The notes under the pieces are model-generated. The model saw nothing but the letters and a program-made list of their open reading frames with translations. It was not told the DNA's origin and ran no database searches. The translations under genes and the position numbers were made by a program. A stretch of 64,000 nt of DNA, taken from positions 124,001-188,000 of the forward strand of contig NZ_JAFFIX010000004.1 of NCBI RefSeq assembly GCF_016916835.1, written 5' to 3'. Below are positions 60,534-64,000 of the stretch, piece after piece. The stretch comes from Actinacidiphila bryophytorum (GTDB taxonomy: Bacteria; Actinomycetota; Actinomycetes; Streptomycetales; Streptomycetaceae). Every line of letters starts with the position of its first letter. Position 1 is the stretch's first letter.

Positions 60534-61118
60534 TCAGCGCCGCTCCCACGCACTCCTGGTGATCTCGTACCGGACACCGCCGTGTTCCGAGCCCTCGACC
60601 CGCGCCATGTCGGCAGGAGTGGGGAGGGTGCCGGTGAGCGTCATGCCGAGTTTCTCCATGACGTTGCGCGAACCGCGGTTCACGGTCATCGTCTCGGCCC
60701 AGACCATGCGCATGCCCAGTTCGGTGAATCCCTTGTGCAGCAGGGCGCGTGAGCCCTCGGTGGCGTAGCCCCTGCCCCAGGACGCCTGCCGCAGCCGGTA
60801 GCCGAGTTCGGCCTCGTCGCGTGGGCCGTCCGGTTCGGGGCGCAGGCAGAACCAGCCGGCGAACGCCCCGCCGTCCTTCTCGTACGCGGCGAACAGCCCG
60901 AGGTCGCCGTCCCACCTGGCGTACCCCGCGAGGATGGACGGCAGATGGCGTTCGCGGACGGTCTCGGGGGCCGTCGCCTCGCCTCCGGACAGGAAGCGCA
61001 TCACCGCGGGGTCGCTGTCCAGCTCGATCAGCAGGTCCGCGTCGTCGGCCGTGAAGCGGCGCAGGGTCAGGCGTTCGGTCTCCAGGTACTCCAGGTTGGT
61101 GTCCACGGGGCGGATCAT
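60534..61118 (-). CDS. GNAT acetyltransferase (RimJ/RimL-like)
   Basis: A 194-residue N-acetyltransferase: LETERLTLRRFTADDADLLI start, LGYRLRQASWGRGYATEGSR acetyl-CoA loop, and NVMEKLGMTLTGTL, typical of the Acetyltransf_3 (RimJ-like) group. The acceptor may be a protein N-terminus, amino acid or drug. It stands alone, convergent with the NACHT gene. Confidence 0.88.
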   Translation of the reverse strand: MIRPVDTNLEYLETERLTLRRFTADDADLLIELDSDPAVMRFLSGGEATAPETVRERHLPSILAGYARWDGDLGLFAAYEKDGGAFAGWFCLRPEPDGPRDEAELGYRLRQASWGRGYATEGSRALLHKGFTELGMRMVWAETMTVNRGSRNVMEKLGMTLTGTLPTPADMARVEGSEHGGVRYEITRSAWERR

Positions 61119-61140
61119 GCCGCGGGAGCCGCCCTTACCG

Positions 61141-62421
61141 CTACGTCGCGCTCGCCTGGACCGGCGTCCGGGACTCCCGGCGATCCGCGTCGGGAGCGGC
61201 GGCGCGCAGGGCCGCCTCGACCCGGCGGTTGCCGGTCATGGCCGCGGTCACCGCCGTCATCGTGAGCAGCAGGCCCGCGGCGGCGAACAGCGGGGTGCGG
61301 ACGCCGTACGCGGTGGCCAGCCAGCCACCGAGGAAGGCTCCGAACGGGGCCGCGCACATGGCGAGCATGCGGGAGGTGGAGGCGACCCGGCCCATCAGGT
61401 GGGCGGGGACGACGGCCTGCCGCAGGGACGGGCCGATCACCATGGTGGCGCCCATGCCGGCACCGCAGGCGGCGAGCGCGAGGCCGGCGGCGTACGCGTT
61501 CGTGGCGGCGGCCAGGCCCAGGACGGCGAGGCCCTCGACGGCGGCCGTGCAGGTCAGCGCGGTACCGGTGCCGAGCCGCCGGCCGAGGGACGAGGCGGCG
61601 CCCGTGCCGAGCAGACCGCCGGCGGCCTCCGCCGTGAGGAGCAGGCCGAAGCCGGAGGCGCCGATGCCCAGGCGTTCGCGGGCGAAGAGGGCGAGGACGG
61701 TCTCGACGGCGAGGAAGGCGATGTTCCCGACCGCGGGACGCAGCGCGAGCCCGAGCAGCAGCCGGTCCCCGAAGACGTACGAGGCGCCGGCCCGCGCCTG
61801 CCGCAGCAGCGGCTCGCGGGCCTCGGGTACGGGCAGGGGCGCGGCCGGCAGCGATCGCACGAGCAGCGCGGAGAGCACGAAGGACACCGCGTCGGCGAGC
61901 AGCGGAACCGCCCGGCCGAGCGCGAGCAGGGCGCTGCCCGCGGGCGGCCCCGCGAAGCCGGACGCGGCGGTCTGGGCGCCGCGCAGGCGGGAGTTGGCCC
62001 TTTCCAGCAGCGCGGGGTCGCGGCCGAGGAGGTCGGGGAGGAAGGCGGTGGCGGCCGTGTCGAAGAAGAGCCCGCCGAGGCCCAGCAGGAAGGCGACGGC
62101 GGCGAGCAGCGGAATGCTCAGCACGTCGAGCGCGGCGGCGACCGCCGGTATCGCGAGCAGCGCGGCACGTGCCGCGTCCGTGACCCACATGGTGCGCCGC
62201 CGGTCCCAGCGGTCCACCAGCGCACCGCCGAGCACCCCGAAGAGCAGCCACGGCACAGTTCCGGCGGCCGTGACGACGGCGAGCGCCATCGGGTCGCGCG
62301 TCAACGTCAGGGCGAGCAGCGGCAGTGCCGCATAGGTCACGCCGTCGCCGAGCGAGGACACCGTCTGCGCCGTCCACAGCCGCCCGAAGCCGGCCGACAA
62401 CTTCCCCGCGTCCGCGCTCAC
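61141..62421 (-). CDS. MFS transporter
   Basis: A 426-residue 12-helix exporter of the MFS_3 type (FGRLWTAQTVSSLGDGVTYA, then GALVDRWDRRRTMWV, the motif A loop). Its start overlaps the ArsR-type regulator stop by four bases, so the two are one operon and the regulator likely senses the exported compound. The substrate is unknown. Confidence 0.87.
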   Translation of the reverse strand: MSADAGKLSAGFGRLWTAQTVSSLGDGVTYAALPLLALTLTRDPMALAVVTAAGTVPWLLFGVLGGALVDRWDRRRTMWVTDAARAALLAIPAVAAALDVLSIPLLAAVAFLLGLGGLFFDTAATAFLPDLLGRDPALLERANSRLRGAQTAASGFAGPPAGSALLALGRAVPLLADAVSFVLSALLVRSLPAAPLPVPEAREPLLRQARAGASYVFGDRLLLGLALRPAVGNIAFLAVETVLALFARERLGIGASGFGLLLTAEAAGGLLGTGAASSLGRRLGTGTALTCTAAVEGLAVLGLAAATNAYAAGLALAACGAGMGATMVIGPSLRQAVVPAHLMGRVASTSRMLAMCAAPFGAFLGGWLATAYGVRTPLFAAAGLLLTMTAVTAAMTGNRRVEAALRAAAPDADRRESRTPVQASAT

Positions 62422-62957
62422 TTGGCCTCCCCTCCCGCGGGCCCGCCCTGCGCCGGGTGGAAGAGGGCGAAGACGAGCGACGCGTCCGGCAGCGCCGGGT
62501 CCGACAGCTCCCGGTACTCGTCCGCCAGCGCCTCCAGCCGCTCCGCCAGCTCGGCGAACTGCTCGTCGGTGAGCCGCAGATGGGCCATCCGCACATGCCG
62601 CTCACCGTCCGCAGGCGACGCCTCCAGGTCCGCCACCGCGTGCCGCATCAGCACGTCGGGCCCGCCCTCGCCCGGTTCTGGCAGCACGATCGACCGCGCG
62701 GCCATCGCGTAGTACCGCTCGGTGACTCCCCGGACCTTGCGCGTCCGCACCACCTTGACCAGCCCCGCCCGCTCCAGCAGCCGCACGTGGTAGCTGGAGC
62801 TCCCCTTCGCGAGCCCCACCCGCTCGGCGATCTGCGTGATCGTCGCGGGCTCGAAGCGCAGCACCGCCATGATCCGGTGCCGCGTGAGATTGGAGACGGC
62901 ACGCACCTGCTCGTCGGTGGTGACGTGGAGGGTCCTGGGAACGTCGTCGCTCGGCAT
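62418..62957 (-). CDS. ArsR-type HTH regulator
   Basis: A 179-residue winged-helix repressor (AVSNLTRHRIMAVLRFEPAT, ITQIAERVGLAKGSSSYHVR, LLERAGLVKVVRTRKVRGVT) with a C-terminal helical dimer domain. No Cys metal site is visible, so the ligand is probably organic. ATG 62957 gives MPSDDVPRTLHV; a perfect palindrome lies just upstream and should be its operator. Confidence 0.87.
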   Translation of the reverse strand: MPSDDVPRTLHVTTDEQVRAVSNLTRHRIMAVLRFEPATITQIAERVGLAKGSSSYHVRLLERAGLVKVVRTRKVRGVTERYYAMAARSIVLPEPGEGGPDVLMRHAVADLEASPADGERHVRMAHLRLTDEQFAELAERLEALADEYRELSDPALPDASLVFALFHPAQGGPAGGEAK

Positions 62958-62962
62958 GGCAC

Positions 62963-62988
62963 CAATGGTCAACGTTTCTTGACCATTG
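62963..62988 (-). promoter_or_regulatory. 10-bp inverted repeat, ArsR operator candidate
   Basis: CAATGGTCAA and TTGACCATTG flank CGTTTC, 6 nt before the regulator ATG. The TTGACC arm could also serve as a -35 element for the minus-strand promoter. Confidence 0.6.
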
Positions 62989-63020
62989 CACAAGAGGGTT
63001 CCGCCCGCAGATCACGGCGC

Positions 63021-63845
63021 CTACGCCCAGGGCGTCGTCGGAATCAGGCGGAAGGGGAGCATCGCGGACGCCGGGGGCGCCGGCATCGTCGTGGCGATGT
63101 GGCGCCACTGGTCGGACTCGGCGATCGACGTCAGCTGCTGGGTGGTCAGGGGGGCGTCGGTCGTCGGGGTCCTGCTGTCCGTGCCGGGCTTGCGGATCCA
63201 CTGCTGGTTGACCGTGACCTGGTAGTCGGGGGTCTCGTACGTCGAGGTCAGCCAGTCCTTGGGGGCCGGATGCACGGACTGGCTGACGATCAGGCGGCCG
63301 TCCTTGTAGAGGGAGAGGTGGCAGGGGTCGTCGGACGCGCCGCCGCGGACGGGGGGGCATCCGGCCGTGGAGGGGCCGGAGCCTGCGGGTTTGCGGGTCA
63401 CGAAGACCGACACCACCGCCGTGCCGCGGGAGTTGGTGAACTTGGCCGCGATGCCCGCCGCGGGGGCGAGGTGCTGGGCCGCGTCGTCCTTGGGGGCGCT
63501 GTCCTGGGAGCGTATGCCGGTGAGGGTGCCAGGGGTGAGGAGCGTGGTCAGGGCCTGGTGCATACGGGCGGCGCGGGCGGCCGAACCGGACGGCGGGGCC
63601 GGGGGGGAGGCGACCATCGTGTCGATGTGGTGGCCGTTCGACCCGGACGTCGCCACGACCGTGCCGCCGACCGCGGCGGCCACGGCGACGGCCGCCGTCA
63701 CCGACACGATCGCGGCCGTGCGCCGCCGCCGGGTCCTGCGGCCCTGGGCGTGGGCCGCGGACACCAGGCGCAGCGGGCGGTCGGGCTCGGCGGATTCTGC
63801 GGCCTGGCGCAGTGCGGTGCTCAGGGCGTCCTCGAATGCGGGCAT
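63021..63845 (-). CDS. membrane protein next to sigma factor
   Basis: A 274-residue protein. A soluble N-terminus of about 45 residues ends in RRTRRRR, then one membrane helix (AAIVSVTAAVAVAAAVGGTV) and an extracytoplasmic domain of about 200 residues with two cysteines (TAGCPPVRG, DDPCHLSLY) likely paired. It lies directly downstream of a sigma factor gene, so it may act as its anti-sigma or sensor partner, though no zinc motif is present. ATG 63845 is used. Confidence 0.75.
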   Translation of the reverse strand: MPAFEDALSTALRQAAESAEPDRPLRLVSAAHAQGRRTRRRRTAAIVSVTAAVAVAAAVGGTVVATSGSNGHHIDTMVASPPAPPSGSAARAARMHQALTTLLTPGTLTGIRSQDSAPKDDAAQHLAPAAGIAAKFTNSRGTAVVSVFVTRKPAGSGPSTAGCPPVRGGASDDPCHLSLYKDGRLIVSQSVHPAPKDWLTSTYETPDYQVTVNQQWIRKPGTDSRTPTTDAPLTTQQLTSIAESDQWRHIATTMPAPPASAMLPFRLIPTTPWA

Positions 63846-63926
63846 GGGTGATCCTCGTCTGGTGGGCATGCGCGGGCCGCGCGTGCGGACGGCTGGGGGA
63901 AACGAAGGGAGGTACGCGGTGGCGGC

Positions 63927-64000
63927 TCAGCGCGGGACGAGATCGGCCGCCTGCTCGCCGAGTTCGGCCCGCAGCCGGTGCAGGGCGCGGGCCGTCCGCG
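63927..64000 (-). CDS. sigma-70 family factor, 3' end only
   Basis: Only the last 24 residues are inside the window: ARALHRLRAELGEQAADLVP followed by TGA. The sequence is the end of a region-4 helix, as in SigE-family sigma factors of streptomycetes. The rest lies beyond the right edge. Confidence 0.6.
   Translation of the reverse strand, partial: RTARALHRLRAELGEQAADLVPR

Overview
The window is very GC-rich (about 70%) with strong third-position G/C and actinobacterial gene families (SCO5918-family protein, RskA-type anti-sigma factor, class F sortase, many ArsR/MarR/PadR/MFS pairs). It looks like Streptomyces or a close relative. No integrase and no complete tRNA gene lies inside it.

Left two thirds (1-44121): an integration graveyard. 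Six same-strand copies of the 3' half of a tRNA-Ser(GGA) gene (anticodon loop to acceptor end) lie at 238, 2412, 5963, 7622, 18443 and 44068. Most are preceded by a short block of two direct repeats that looks like the arm-type binding region of a tyrosine integrase. Three further orphan arm blocks lie at 10046, 12129 and 36538. This is the pattern left when integrative elements insert one after another at the 3' end of one tRNA gene, which should lie left of the window. Between the scars are an HNH nuclease, two PIN-type toxin-antitoxin modules and a truncated PIN copy, a truncated HTH antitoxin, esterases, an MFS exporter, a Na+/H+ antiporter, an ABC transporter with its two-component system, IS30/IS256/IS5 fragments, and pseudogenes (enoyl-CoA hydratase, epoxide hydrolase, AraC, SNF2 helicase), several of which stop or start at an arm block. 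A STAND ATPase with about 12 near-identical TPR units, a carbonic anhydrase and a STAS protein also lie here.

25856-36512 is a coherent SigK-type regulon. It holds an ECF sigma factor and zinc-type anti-sigma factor, then a five-gene lipid-modification operon (FAD oxidoreductase, DUF1365, two CFA-synthase-like methyltransferases, DUF1295) on the minus strand. Divergently there is a surface CHRD-like protein with a class F sortase, then two exported ferritin-like proteins. Four intergenic sites share CCAATCC, exactly 16 nt, then CGAA, one before each transcription unit, so the sigma factor probably drives itself and all three target units. An arm block follows the last ferritin-like gene by about 25 nt, so the locus may have arrived on an integrated element.

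Right third (44122-64000): more ordinary chromosome. It has a cold-shock cluster (MerR regulator, SCO5918-family protein, DEAD-box helicase, CspA), a degraded polymorphic-toxin tail with a possible immunity gene, a Ser/Thr kinase divergent from an ECF sigma factor with two paralogous secreted proteins, a MarR regulator divergent from an FMN-reductase/GNAT fusion, a lipase divergent from a 1131-residue membrane NACHT ATPase (a candidate defence pair), an ArsR-MFS operon with a perfect palindrome, and the 3' end of a sigma factor whose probable partner membrane protein lies beside it.
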